Shown here: positions 35,488 to 44,700 of the stretch, one piece after another
Layout: the number at the start of each line of letters is the position of its first letter
Position numbering within the stretch: position 1 is the stretch's first letter
Assembly (NCBI RefSeq): GCF_017526105.1
Contig: NZ_CP071839.1
Span: forward strand, 7,664,001-7,728,000
Direction of reading: 5' to 3'
Origin: Streptomyces cyanogenus
GTDB lineage: Bacteria; Actinomycetota; Actinomycetes; Streptomycetales; Streptomycetaceae
DNA length: 64,000 nt
Program-made: the position numbers and the translations under genes
Notes under the pieces: model-generated
Databases searched by the model: none
Seen by the model: only the letters and a program-made list of their open reading frames with translations
Told to the model about the DNA's origin: nothing

Positions 35488-35730
35488 ATGACTGAAGAGC
35501 CCGTCATCACGGAAGGTTCGGAACCGGCTGCCCCCGAGACGTCCCCTCTGTCGCCGGACAGCGACGGCAACTACGACCTCAAGCGCAGGTTCCGTGAGGC
35601 CCTGGAGCGCAAGCGCGGTGCGCAGGGGGACGGGGCCGATGCTGCCGCCAACCCGGATGCTTCCAAGGTGCGTGCAGCGCACGGCCCGGCTGCGAGCCAG
35701 CGGTCGTTCAGGCGCAAGAGCGGCGGCTGA
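35488..35730 (+). CDS. DUF5302 domain protein
   Basis: 80 residues, acidic at the N-terminus and basic at the C-terminus. NYDLKRRFREALERKRGAQG is the conserved DUF5302 block, followed by a disordered tail ending SQRSFRRKSGG. AGGAGGT precedes the ATG at 5 nt, an almost perfect ribosome site, suggesting high expression. Small proteins of this family are widespread in actinobacteria and have no known role; the basic helix suggests nucleic acid or ribosome contact. Confidence 0.75.
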   Translation: MTEEPVITEGSEPAAPETSPLSPDSDGNYDLKRRFREALERKRGAQGDGADAAANPDASKVRAAHGPAASQRSFRRKSGG

Positions 35731-36045
35731 GCCGATCAGTCCCGCAGTCCGGCCGCCTGACCGGCACTCTGCGCGCTTCCACTCGCGCGCTCGGTGCCGT
35801 GGCCCGCAACGTGCGCATGTCCATGTGCGCGTTGCGGGCGAGGTGTAGCCGGCGGTCCCGCCTGAGACAGGGCCCCCAGGGCAGGGATCAAAGGACCTTC
35901 TTCCCCAGGTGGGTTCCGGCGCTGGTCCGGCGAAGCGTCCAGGGGCCGGTGTCCGGGCTTGCAACCGGGCGAGGACGAGAGCGGTGCAGGAACGCCTGCC
36001 GACCCCTCGGAACGAAGGCACCCCCCGGTGCGACATACTCTCCCG
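35731..36045. other. Intergenic region
   Basis: 315 bases between the DUF5302 gene and the next acetyltransferase. It contains the long hairpin at 35802-35839 and no gene I can support. Confidence 0.5.
35802..35839. terminator. Very long hairpin (terminator or structured RNA)
   Basis: GCCCGCAACGTGCGCATG (35802-35819) faces CATGTGCGCGTTGCGGGC (35822-35839). All 18 positions pair in RNA if two G-U wobbles are allowed. The two differences keep pairing on the top-strand transcript (U-G and G-U), which argues for selection on RNA rather than DNA. Only two bases separate the arms, so the innermost pairs would open into the loop. Confidence 0.55.
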
Positions 36046-36534
36046 ATGAGTTCACGCACCTCGCCGATCAGTCAGCAGGTCACCATACGGAGGGCCGTCG
36101 CGCGGGATGCCAAAAGGCTCACACGGCTCGTGCGTGGCTCAGGCGCCTACGAGGGTAAGTACGCGGCCGCAGTCGCGGGCTACCGAGTCGGTCCTGACTA
36201 CATCGAGGCCCACCGCGCCTACGTCGCCGTCGGCTCCGACGAGCATGGAGGCCGGGTCCTCGGGTTCTACTCGCTCGTGCTCGCTCCACCGGAGCTCGAC
36301 CTGCTGTTCGTCGCCGACGAAGCGCAAGGACGGGGTATCGGACGACTGCTCGTCGAGCACATGCAATCCGAGGCCCGTGCCGCCGGGCTCGATCGCGTCA
36401 AGGTCGTGTCGCATCGTCCCGCCGAGGACTTCTACCACCGCGTCGGTGCCATACGGACCGGGACCGCCCTCGCGAACCCGCCCGCCGTCCTGTGGGACCG
36501 TCCCGAATTCGAGTTTCGTATTCCTTCGGAGTGA
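36046..36534 (+). CDS. GNAT family N-acetyltransferase
   Basis: 162 residues. ELDLLFVADEAQGRGIGRLL is GNAT motif A with QGRGIG for acetyl-CoA pyrophosphate, preceded by VLGFYSLVLAP and followed by RVKVVSHRPAEDFYHRVGA, which matches the AxxFYxRxGF motif B. The ATG at 36046 starts the conserved VTIRRAVARDAKRL region. The compact size and AEDFYHRVGA ending are shared with toxin-like and antibiotic-type GNATs, but no antitoxin gene is adjacent. Confidence 0.85.
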   Translation: MSSRTSPISQQVTIRRAVARDAKRLTRLVRGSGAYEGKYAAAVAGYRVGPDYIEAHRAYVAVGSDEHGGRVLGFYSLVLAPPELDLLFVADEAQGRGIGRLLVEHMQSEARAAGLDRVKVVSHRPAEDFYHRVGAIRTGTALANPPAVLWDRPEFEFRIPSE

Positions 36535-36540
36535 CGCGGT

Positions 36541-36560
36541 GTGCCCGGTTCGCCGGGCAC
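36541..36560 (+). terminator. Terminator hairpin after the GNAT gene
   Basis: GTGCCCGG, a TTCG loop, then CCGGGCAC: a perfect 8-bp stem with a UUCG-type tetraloop 7 nt after the stop codon. Confidence 0.65.
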
Positions 36561-36689
36561 CGGCTTCGCCTGCATGGCGCGCTCCGTCTGCGCCGTCGGC
36601 CTGCCCTGGCGAGGGGATCGCCTGGGCCGGCGGCCTCTCCCTCACCGAAGGCCGGCGATCTGGAAGAGCGTGCGACGGAGGCACCGGGC

Positions 36690-36840
36690 ACTGCCAGTCG
36701 TAGTCGGCCCCGGCGCTTCGCGCGATTCGGTGGGTGGAGGGTGTTGACGCCGCTGAAGTCCATGATCGTGACGCCGCCGAGGCATCGAGAAGCGAGGGGC
36801 ACTGTCCCGGTCGGTTTCGCCGCTGACCTCGCCATACCGA
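36690..36840 (-). pseudogene. Degraded STAS-domain segment
   Basis: On the minus strand the frame reads GGVTIMDFSGVNTL followed by a helix-like stretch and RGRLRLAVPGASV. This resembles the core of anti-sigma antagonists (VxFMDSSGxxxL ... LRLAGxxxSV), but several residues are missing between the blocks and flanking parts of the fold are absent. No start or ribosome site is present. Weak but specific similarity. Confidence 0.3.
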
Positions 36841-37079
36841 GGCCCTCGAAGCAGGCGTGCGTGATCGACGAGCCGGCATCGCTGAATGCTGCCACCGCGC
36901 CTCCGCCGGGAAGCGGTCGCCACGTCTCGCAGGTTTCTCCAGTCGGAGAGCCGTCCTGATCCGGGCCCTCGGCCGGTCCCACCGAGGACTGCTGTGCAGG
37001 AAGGGGGGGCCGCCATTCGAGCGGGCACTCTTCCTGGTGCGTCTGCGGTAGAAGCAGACGTACACACCATGCAGAAAAA

Positions 37080-37470
37080 CTGTCATGGCGACAGTAGACA
37101 TTCCGCTGTCACAGGGTTAGCGTTGTCTTCGTAACCAGAAGTCGAAGTGAGCACAGCAGGCACGAACTGCTGTGCAGGCAGACCAGAAGGACACGGCCCC
37201 AGCAGGGCTGTGAGCAGTACCCGCGGTATCCGTGTAATCGAAAGGTAAGGAGCAGAACGCCATCAGGATCGCCCGGGCGAGGAAGCAGTCCGCCCGGGTA
37301 CCGCAAGGCCCCGGATTGGAAGGTGGTCCCCGGTCACGCATCCGCGATCCCCGCAGCCCCGCCCTCCCAGGCGGCACCTGCGGAAAAAGAAGGTCGGCGC
37401 AGTGCGCCGGTAGATGGTGTTGAAAGCTCGGGGCCCGGGTGCCGTACTGGCACCCGGGCCCCCCGACGCG
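37080..37470 (+). ncRNA. Structured leader upstream of the MerR-type gene (possible ncRNA)
   Basis: This stretch has lower G+C and several strong stems: GCACAGCAG/CTGCTGTGC (37151-37159 with 37167-37175), CCCGGGCG/CGCCCGGG (37272-37279 with 37291-37298) and a perfect 14-bp stem GGGGCCCGGGTGCC with its complement (37430-37443 with 37449-37462) only 27 nt before the MerR-type ATG. A small stem CTGTC/GACAG lies near 37080. The last stem looks like a terminator or attenuator. No protein frame with normal codon use is present. It could be a regulated 5' leader or an independent RNA. Confidence 0.45.
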
Positions 37471-37489
37471 TCCCCGAAAGAAGAGGTCT

Positions 37490-37834
37490 ATGCCGCCTGC
37501 CGGTTCCCGTCCCGTCGGCCCTCTCGACGATGACAACTACCCCGCCTACACCATGGGCCGCGCCGCCGAGATGCTCGGCACCACCCCTGCCTTCCTCCGT
37601 GCCCTCGGGGAACACCGCCTGATCACCCCGTTGCGATCCGACGGCGGCCATCGCCGCTACTCCCGGTACCAGCTGCGCATCGCTGCCCGCGCCCGCGAAC
37701 TCGTCGACCAGGGCACCGCCATAGAGGCCGCCTGCCGCATCGTCATCCTCGAAGACCAGCTCGAAGAGGCGCAGCGCATCAACGAGCAACTGCGCGCCGA
37801 GGGCCGCGAGCCTCAGCCGAAGACATCGACCTGA
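37490..37834 (+). CDS. MerR-type helix-turn-helix regulator (short)
   Basis: 114 residues. A MerR winged helix (about 20-88) is clear: YTMGRAAEMLGTTPAFLRAL is the HTH and ITPLRSDGGHRRYSRYQLRI the wing with the conserved GGHRRY. A helix follows (ARELVDQGTAIEAACRIVIL), then a short coiled-coil end. There is no ligand domain, so control is likely through expression or partner proteins. AAGAGG precedes the ATG. Short paralogues of this type are numerous in Streptomyces. It converges with the RNase J gene. Confidence 0.85.
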   Translation: MPPAGSRPVGPLDDDNYPAYTMGRAAEMLGTTPAFLRALGEHRLITPLRSDGGHRRYSRYQLRIAARARELVDQGTAIEAACRIVILEDQLEEAQRINEQLRAEGREPQPKTST

Positions 37835-37949
37835 TCAGAACGCCCGAACCCGAGGCACCCGATGCACGGCAGGCGGACGAGGCCGCTGAGGGACCTTGCC
37901 GTCGCGGGCGGTGCCGCGGCGGGAACGGGGACCGGCTGCCGGGCCGGGC

Positions 37950-39635
37950 TCAGGCGTCGATGATGACGGGGATGATGAGGGGCTTGCGGCGGTGGGTGCG
38001 GAACGCCCAGTTCGCCACGGCGCGGGCGAGGAGCTGTTCGAGTTGCCGCGCGTCCCCGACGCCTTCCTCGGCTGCGGTGGCCAGGGTCTTCTCGATGACG
38101 GGGATGACCGGCTCGAAGGTGGCTTCGTCGTGGACGAAGCCCCGGGCCAGGAAGTCGGGGGCCTCGGCGAGGGCGCCGGTGTCGGCGTCGACGATCGCCA
38201 CCACCGTGACCACGCCTTCGGCGGCGAGGGTGAGGCGATCCTTGAGGGATGCTTCGGTGGCGCCGCCGACCTCCATGCCGTCCACGTAGACGTTGCCGGC
38301 GGGGACCTTGCCGGTGATGGATGCGCGCCCGTCGACCAGGTCGACGACGACGCCGTCCTCGGCGATGACGACCCGGTCGGGGTCGACACCGGTACGAATG
38401 GCGAGGTCGGCGTTGGCCCGCAGGTGGCGCCATTCGCCGTGCACGGGCATGACGTTGCGGGGCTTGACGATGTTGTAGCAGTACACGAGTTCGCCGGCGC
38501 TGGCGTGTCCGGAGACGTGCACCTTGGCGTTGCCCTTGTGGACCACGTGGGCGCCCCACCGGGTGAGTCCGTTGATCACCCGGTAGATGGCGTTCTCGTT
38601 GCCAGGGATGAGGGAGCTGGCGAGCAGGACGGTGTCGTCCTTGCCGATGCGGATCATGTGGTCGCGGTTGGCCATCCGTGACAGCGCGGCCATCGGTTCG
38701 CCCTGGGAGCCGGTGCACACCAGAGCGATCTTGTGATCCGGGAGCTTCTCCAGCTCCTTCGTGCTCACGACCAGACCGGAGGGGACCTTCAGATAGCCCA
38801 GGTCACGGGCGATGCCCATGTTGCGGACCATCGACCGGCCGACGAAGGCGACCTTGCGGCCGTGCTGGTGGGCGGCGTCCAGGACCTGCTGGATGCGGTG
38901 CACGTGGCTGGCGAAGCTGGAGACGATGACCCGGCGCGGCGCGGTGCGCATCACCTGCTCGATCGCTGGGTTCAGCTCTCGCTCGGAGGTGGTGAAGCCG
39001 GGTACTTCGGCGTTGGTGGAGTCGGTGAGGAAGAGGTCCACGCCCTCCTCGCCGAGGCGGGCGAAGGCGCGCAGATCGGTGATGCGGTCGTCGAGAGGGA
39101 ACTGGTCCATCTTGAAGTCGCCGGTGTGCAGCACCATCCCGGCCCGGGTGCGGATCGCGACCGCGAGGCTGTCGGGGATGGAGTGGTTGACCGCCACGAA
39201 CTCGCAGTCGAAGGGCCCGAAGCCACGGCGGTCGCCCTCCCGCACCCGCACCGTGCGCGGGCGGATGCCGTGTTCCTTGAGCTTGGCCTCCAGGAACGCC
39301 AGCGTCAGCTTGGAGCCGACGACCGGAATGTCGGACCGCTCGCGCAGCAGGTACGGCACGCCGCCGATGTGGTCCTCGTGGCCGTGGGTGAGTACCACGG
39401 CCACGATGTCGTCCAGCCGGTGCCGGATCGAGGTGAAGTCCGGCAGGATCACGTCCACGCCGGGCTGCGTCTCTTCGGGGAACAGCACGCCACAGTCGAC
39501 GATGAGCAGCTTGCCCGCGTGCTCGAAGACGGTCATGTTGCGGCCGATCTCACCCAGGCCGCCCAGGGCGATGACCCGCAGCCCTCCTTCGGGAAGGGGC
39601 GGGGCGGCTTTCAGTTCGGGGTGTGGATGACTCAT
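37950..39635 (-). CDS. rnj: Ribonuclease J
   Basis: 561 residues, full length. The metallo-beta-lactamase core has the zinc motif HGHEDH (His84, His86, Asp88, His89) after VVLTHG, with further ligands in HTGDFKMD and in HVSGHAS; the beta-CASP insert and the C-terminal RNase J domain (from about 470) are present. It is a 5'-to-3' exonuclease and endonuclease of RNA. The ATG at 39635 begins the family N-terminus. Streptomycetes usually carry the main rnj gene next to dapA; this locus lacks dapA and may be a second copy. It sits near a DEAD-box helicase gene. Confidence 0.95.
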   Translation of the reverse strand: MSHPHPELKAAPPLPEGGLRVIALGGLGEIGRNMTVFEHAGKLLIVDCGVLFPEETQPGVDVILPDFTSIRHRLDDIVAVVLTHGHEDHIGGVPYLLRERSDIPVVGSKLTLAFLEAKLKEHGIRPRTVRVREGDRRGFGPFDCEFVAVNHSIPDSLAVAIRTRAGMVLHTGDFKMDQFPLDDRITDLRAFARLGEEGVDLFLTDSTNAEVPGFTTSERELNPAIEQVMRTAPRRVIVSSFASHVHRIQQVLDAAHQHGRKVAFVGRSMVRNMGIARDLGYLKVPSGLVVSTKELEKLPDHKIALVCTGSQGEPMAALSRMANRDHMIRIGKDDTVLLASSLIPGNENAIYRVINGLTRWGAHVVHKGNAKVHVSGHASAGELVYCYNIVKPRNVMPVHGEWRHLRANADLAIRTGVDPDRVVIAEDGVVVDLVDGRASITGKVPAGNVYVDGMEVGGATEASLKDRLTLAAEGVVTVVAIVDADTGALAEAPDFLARGFVHDEATFEPVIPVIEKTLATAAEEGVGDARQLEQLLARAVANWAFRTHRRKPLIIPVIIDA

Positions 39636-39856
39636 ACCCTGACGGTACCCGGAGAGCGGGACAGGATGATCCATCGCCAGACCGCGCCGCAGGACAGCAC
39701 CTGCCGATTTCCCCAGGTCAGGGCTCCCGGGCCCGGGCCAGCAGAACATGCTGGATGCCGGCTCCGGAACTCCCTGGAAGATCTGTGACCGGGGTGCCCT
39801 GCCTCCCGTAACCGCGGACGCCGACCAACGGGGGTGGCGGTCCTGGGAGTGGAGAG

Positions 39857-40290
39857 GTGCCGGGACGTCTTGTGGTTGCCGGGCTCTCTCTGGTGGGGGA
39901 AGTGATCAGCATCGAGGTGTTCCCGGACATCGGGGCCGGATACAGCGAATCCCTGGAGTGGGCCAAGGGGCTGGGCACGGTGCGGCGGGCCGGAGCCGAG
40001 GGGAGTGGCTCCCTCGCGACGGCCCTGTCCCGCTACCCGCTGGCCCAGGACGTAGCAGTGTTCGACGTGAACCGACCCGACAGGCCCGACCGTCGCCGGC
40101 GCGGCAAGTCGGACCCGCTCGGCACCGCCCGGAACGCGGCCCGGGCGGTGCCGAGCGGGCGGGCGCGTGCCCAGGCCAACTCAGTCGATGGACCGGTGCA
40201 GATCGCTCGGATGTACAAACGCGCCAAGGACATGGCGGTCTGGGCCCACACATAGTCGATCAACCAGCTCAAGGCTGCCCTCGCCGTCAG
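39857..40290 (+). pseudogene. IS110-family transposase remnant
   Basis: The frame matches the N-terminal DEDD-type domain of IS110 transposases: RRAGAEGSGSLATALSRYP, VAVFDVNRPDRPDRRRRGKS, DGPVQIARMYKRAKDMAV. A TAG at 40253-40255 interrupts it, yet the same frame continues with SINQLKAALAV, the normal next block of the family, so the stop is a CAG-to-TAG type lesion. After about 40290 similarity is lost; the C-terminal serine domain is absent. The insertion is therefore old and inactive. No terminal repeats are visible. Confidence 0.75.
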
Positions 40291-40482
40291 AAGCGTCCGT
40301 CGTGCACCGGGTGGATGCCCTGAACGGCCCGACGACCCTGTGCCGGGTCCGAACGAGGTGGCCTGCGGCCAGGCCCGAGGCTGGGGGAGGGAACGTGGCC
40401 TGCGGACGGGTACTCGGCCGCCGGGCCGCGCTCTAGACTGCGACCGCTCCGAAATCTGACGATCTTTTGGAGGGTGCGCAGG

Positions 40483-41208
40483 ATGAACCGAGCTCTCATG
40501 ACCGCATGGGCGGCGGCAGTGTTGGCCGTGTGCGGGAGCAGCACCACCGCCTCCGCTTCCGATGCCCCGGCGCGCACCACGCACGGTCCCTGTCAGTACA
40601 CCCAGACACCGAACGAGCCGGCGGCGCGGCCGGTTCACCTGCCGCCCGACCCGCGGCACACCCCCGGTCACGGCACGGTCGACATGGCTGTCCCGACCAG
40701 CCAGGGCCCGCTCCCGCTGCGTCTGGACCGGGCGAAGGCGCCGTGCACGGTCCAGAGCTTCGTGCACCTGGCGCGGCACCGGTTCTACGACCGTACGGTG
40801 TGCCATCGGCTGACCGCGTATCCGACGCTGAAGGTCCTGCAGTGTGGCGACCCGACCGGCACCGGCGAGGGTGGGCCGGGGTACGCGTACAAGGACGAGC
40901 TGCCGGTGGACCTGCCGCCGGCACCGAGCGATCCGACCGGCGCCCGTCGCCTTTACGGGCGCGGTCTGCTGGCGATGGCCAACGCCGGGCCGAACACGAA
41001 CGGTTCGCAGTTCTTCGTCGTATACGGCGACTCCGCGCTGCGACCGAACTACACGGTGTTCGGCACGGTCGGTACCGCCGGTCTGAAGACGCTCGACAAG
41101 ATCGCTGCCGGCGGGATCGAGCCGACTACGCAGGACCCGGCGCCTGTGGACGGCACGCCCGTCCTGCGGACCGAGCTGCTCAGCGTCCGGCCGTCCTGTC
41201 GGCCCTGA
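40483..41208 (+). CDS. Secreted peptidyl-prolyl cis-trans isomerase (cyclophilin type)
   Basis: 241 residues. A short basic start and hydrophobic run (MTAWAAAVLAVCGSS) ending ASAS forms a signal peptide. The cyclophilin fold follows: FYDRTVCHRLTAYPTLKVLQ, GDPTGTGEGGPGYAYKDE, GLLAMANAGPNTNGSQFFVV and NYTVFGTV, with the active-site region recognisable though the usual FHR arginine block reads CHRLT. Cysteines in the mature part may form disulfides. It would assist folding of exported proteins. GGAGGG lies 8 nt before the ATG. Confidence 0.85.
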   Translation: MNRALMTAWAAAVLAVCGSSTTASASDAPARTTHGPCQYTQTPNEPAARPVHLPPDPRHTPGHGTVDMAVPTSQGPLPLRLDRAKAPCTVQSFVHLARHRFYDRTVCHRLTAYPTLKVLQCGDPTGTGEGGPGYAYKDELPVDLPPAPSDPTGARRLYGRGLLAMANAGPNTNGSQFFVVYGDSALRPNYTVFGTVGTAGLKTLDKIAAGGIEPTTQDPAPVDGTPVLRTELLSVRPSCRP

Positions 41209-41774
41209 GGAACTGCGGTGCGGTCACCGTGGGGCCGGCCACGTGCCTGGTCTCACGGTGATGTGACGTAGCCGTTGCCGATGTCTGATCACCAGGCGGG
41301 CGGCTACTACACCGTCGCCCCGCACGCCGCCGCGGAGCCTGTCGTGCTGGCGGCAGCGACACATCACGTCACCGACCACCAGCACGCGCAGCGCTCCTGC
41401 GCCCTGTCCGCACAGCACTGGATCACCACGGACCGCACCGCCGTTCAGACGAATGCCACGCCGGACGCATTCGACGGCCGTCCGGAACGGCCCGGCACGT
41501 CCTGCCGGCGCAACGGCCAAGGGCATCGCGAGAGGCCGGGGCAAGCGCAACCACCCACTGCTCCGCCGGTCGGCGAAGTCGTGCGGGACAGCGGCGGGTG
41601 TGACGCGGACGGCGCCGCGCTCCACGATGGGGAGCACTGTTCTCCCGTGGGTGTCTCCGGCCTCGAAGCGCCGGTGGCAGCGCCGTGCGGCGACGTCCGC
41701 GACCGCGCGAGCGGTGGCTCTCCGGGAGCCGGACGGCCCGGGCCACCGCTTGCCGGGGATCCCGCAGTGGTGCC
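41209..41774. other. Convergent intergenic region
   Basis: About 565 bases between the cyclophilin gene and the 3' end of the SARP gene. Long frames exist on both strands, but none has normal third-position bias or a family pattern. Possibly eroded DNA at the edge of the biosynthetic cluster. Confidence 0.45.
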
Positions 41775-44700
41775 TCACGGGGACAGGGAACCGGTCGGGT
41801 CGAGCCACTCGTCGGCACCCCGGCCCAGCAGTTCGTGCAGCAGCGGGGTCGCGGGCAGTGCGGGGTGGAGGTACACACGCTCACGGCGCTGTCCGACCGC
41901 GGCCAGCATCGTGCGGAAGGTGGTCCTCGCCGCCTCGGCGCGCCCGCTGTCCACCTGCGCCTGCCCCAGCAGGCCCAGGTGGAGGGGGTAGCGTACGTAC
42001 GTCCCGGACCGACCCAGTTCGGCCAGCGAGGTGTGCATGAGGGTCAGGCCCTCGTCGTGGTCTCCCGCCTGCGCCAGGCCCCACCCCTTGACGACACCCA
42101 GCATCGCCTTCCAGTAGAGCAGTCCGTACTCGCCCGCGACCCGGACCCCCTCGTCGCTGGAGGTGAGCGCGGTGTGGACGTCACCCTCCCAGGCCGCCAC
42201 GACCCCGTCCACGTACAGTGCGAAGGAGCGGTCGGAGGGCCTGCTCTCGTACTCGGTGATGCTCAGTAGTTCCCGCCGGCGCGCATCGGCGGTCTGCCGG
42301 TTCCCGAGGAGCCAGTGGGTGAAGGTGTCGTAGGAGCGGCACGAGACGCGCGGGTCGTGCTGGAAGGTACGTGCCAGCACATGGCCCTCGTCGGCCACAC
42401 GGTCCGCCGTGTCGACGGCGTGCTCCAGTTGGACGAGCGCCTGCGGCAGCATTCCGCGCACATGCAGCACGATGCCTTCACCGTAGGCCGCGCCGAGCGC
42501 CGCCACGGGCTCCCAGGTCTGGCGCGAGATGTCCCGCAGCAGGCCGGACAGCTGCCGCGAGGTGTCGTAGCGGCCGGTGACCAGGTGCGCCGCGCACAGC
42601 GCCCAGAGCACCGACGGATCCTCGGGAGCCTGCGTAGCCGCGTTCAGGGCGCGACCGTGTGTCAGGGCCGTCTCGGCCTCGCGGTCTCCGTAGCCGCGCG
42701 TGGTGGCGAGTACCTGGCCGAGCTGGATGTGCAGTTTCTGCTCCAGCCGCACAGTGGCGGGATCGTCCGGCGGCAGGAACCCGATCAGGTGCTGTGCGCG
42801 GCGCAGCCAGATCTCCACCTGCTCGTACGCCATGGACAGCTCGGCGTGTTCCGCGGCGAGCAGCAGCCGGGGCAGCACCTGGGCGGCGGGCAGCACGCTC
42901 TTGGCGTGCCAGCTGTGATGCGCCACCCGCTCCTCGTCGCCCATCTGCCCGCTCCGGCGTGCGCTCAGCGCCTCGGCGATCCTGGCGTGCAGGTGGTGGC
43001 GGTCCGCACGGGGCAGTTCGTCGATGAGCGTCTCCTGGACCAGGGCGTGAGCGAAGTGCAGTCGCCCCGGATCATGCGGCTCCTCCCCGAGCAGACCGGC
43101 GCGCAGGGCAGCTTCGAGACCGGTGGCGACCGGTTCGTCGGGCGTGGCGGTCCGGTGCAGCAGGTCGGTGTCCACCTCGGTGCCGATGACGGCGCACAGC
43201 CGGAGCAACCGCAGCACCGGCTCGGGCAGTGCGGCGAACCGTTGGTGCAGCACTTCGCGAATGCCGGTGGGAATGTGCGCCAGGAGCGCGTCGGCCGCGT
43301 CCGGGCGACGGAGTCTGCGCGGGTCGCCCACGAGGGAGAGCAACTGCATCACGAAGTACGGGTTGCCCTCGCTGCGCCGGTGCAGTACCTCGACGACGTT
43401 CGGGTCCACACCGGACCCCGCATGTGCCTCGACAAGGTCGGCGATGCCGTGCAGGGAGAGCCCGCCCAGCCGCAGCGTCTCGGTTCTGGGCCCGCGTAAC
43501 ACGTCGGAGACGATCCGGCGCAGCGTCCCGTCCGACTCGGCCTCGTACTCCCGGGCCGTGAACACGATCCCGAGCGGATGGCCCTGGCCCCGGGTGCGCA
43601 GCAGCCTGAGGAGGTCGAGGGAGGCGGTGTCCGCCCATTGCAGATCTTCGAGGAGCAGCACGAGCGGGTGTCGCCCGGCGAGGTCGAGCAGCACTTCGCA
43701 GACGGCGTCATGGGCGAGGAAGAGGTCCTGGGGCCCGTTGGCGGACACGCAGGGGTCTGCGGTCCGGGCCGCCGACCGTTCGGGCATGAGCCTGGCGAGC
43801 AGGGCGTCGTACGGTCGTGTCGCCTCACGGAAGGCGTCCGGCCGGGTGGCGGACAGCCGCCGCAGGACCTGGGTCCACAGCCAGTAGGCGGGGACGCCCT
43901 CATCGGGGAAGCAGTGGCTCCAGACGACCTCCAGCCCGGTGTTCTCCTGCTGCCCCTCCGTGCTTTCCAGACGTGCGGCGAGTTCGAGCAGCAGGCGGGT
44001 CTTTCCGACGCCCGGGGGGCCGAGGACGCCGGCCGCGTGGCCGTGGCCCACGGCGGCGCTCGCGGCAGCGGCCGTCAGACGGTCGAGTTCCTGGCCTCGG
44101 CCGGTGAACGGTGACGGGGCAGCCGTCCGCCCCGACGCGGGCTCCGGGGATGCGTCGGCTCCCGGGGCAGTTGCCGGCTCGTACGCCGGCCAGGGTAAGC
44201 CTCGCCCCCGTGCTCTCCCGTCCTGCGCGCCGTCGGCGTCCGCCCGTGCCCCGGGCGGCAGAACGGCCCGCGCCTTCGGGCGCGCGTCGGTCCCCGTGTT
44301 CCCGTCGCGTCCGACGGACGACGGTGAGCCGGCTGCCGCGAGGGCGTCGTCGGTCGCCACGGCCCTGCCGTGCCCGCGATCCGTGACGGCCGTGCTGCCT
44401 TCCTCGGAGCCGTCGGAGCCGTCGGAGCTTGCCGAGCCCGGTGGCGCGCCGACTGCGGTCTCGTTCCTCACCGGCGGCGCAGGAGAGGGGCCGGTGGACG
44501 CGAGCTGTGGGGGAGGAAGCTTCTCGGTAGAAGCGCTCGCTCCCGGCTCCTGGCGCACTATCAGGTCTCTGACCTGGCGCAGTTCGGCCGCGATGTCGAC
44601 ACCGAACTCCTCGGCCAGAAGGCTGCGCGTCCGCTCGTACACCTCCAGCGCCTCGGCCTGTCGGCCGAGTCGGGACAGTGCTGTCATGAGGTGGCCGACC

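Larger units (their letters stand above)
36535..37489. other. Gene-poor stretch with remnant and structured leader
   Basis: About 950 bases. From left to right it holds a terminator hairpin (36541-36560), a decayed STAS-like segment (about 36690-36840, minus) and an AT-richer structured leader from about 37080 to the MerR-type gene. No intact gene is supported. Confidence 0.5.

Noticed and set aside
41224..41808. Possible transposase or regulator remnant after the cyclophilin gene
   Set aside because: No conserved block could be found in any frame on either strand.
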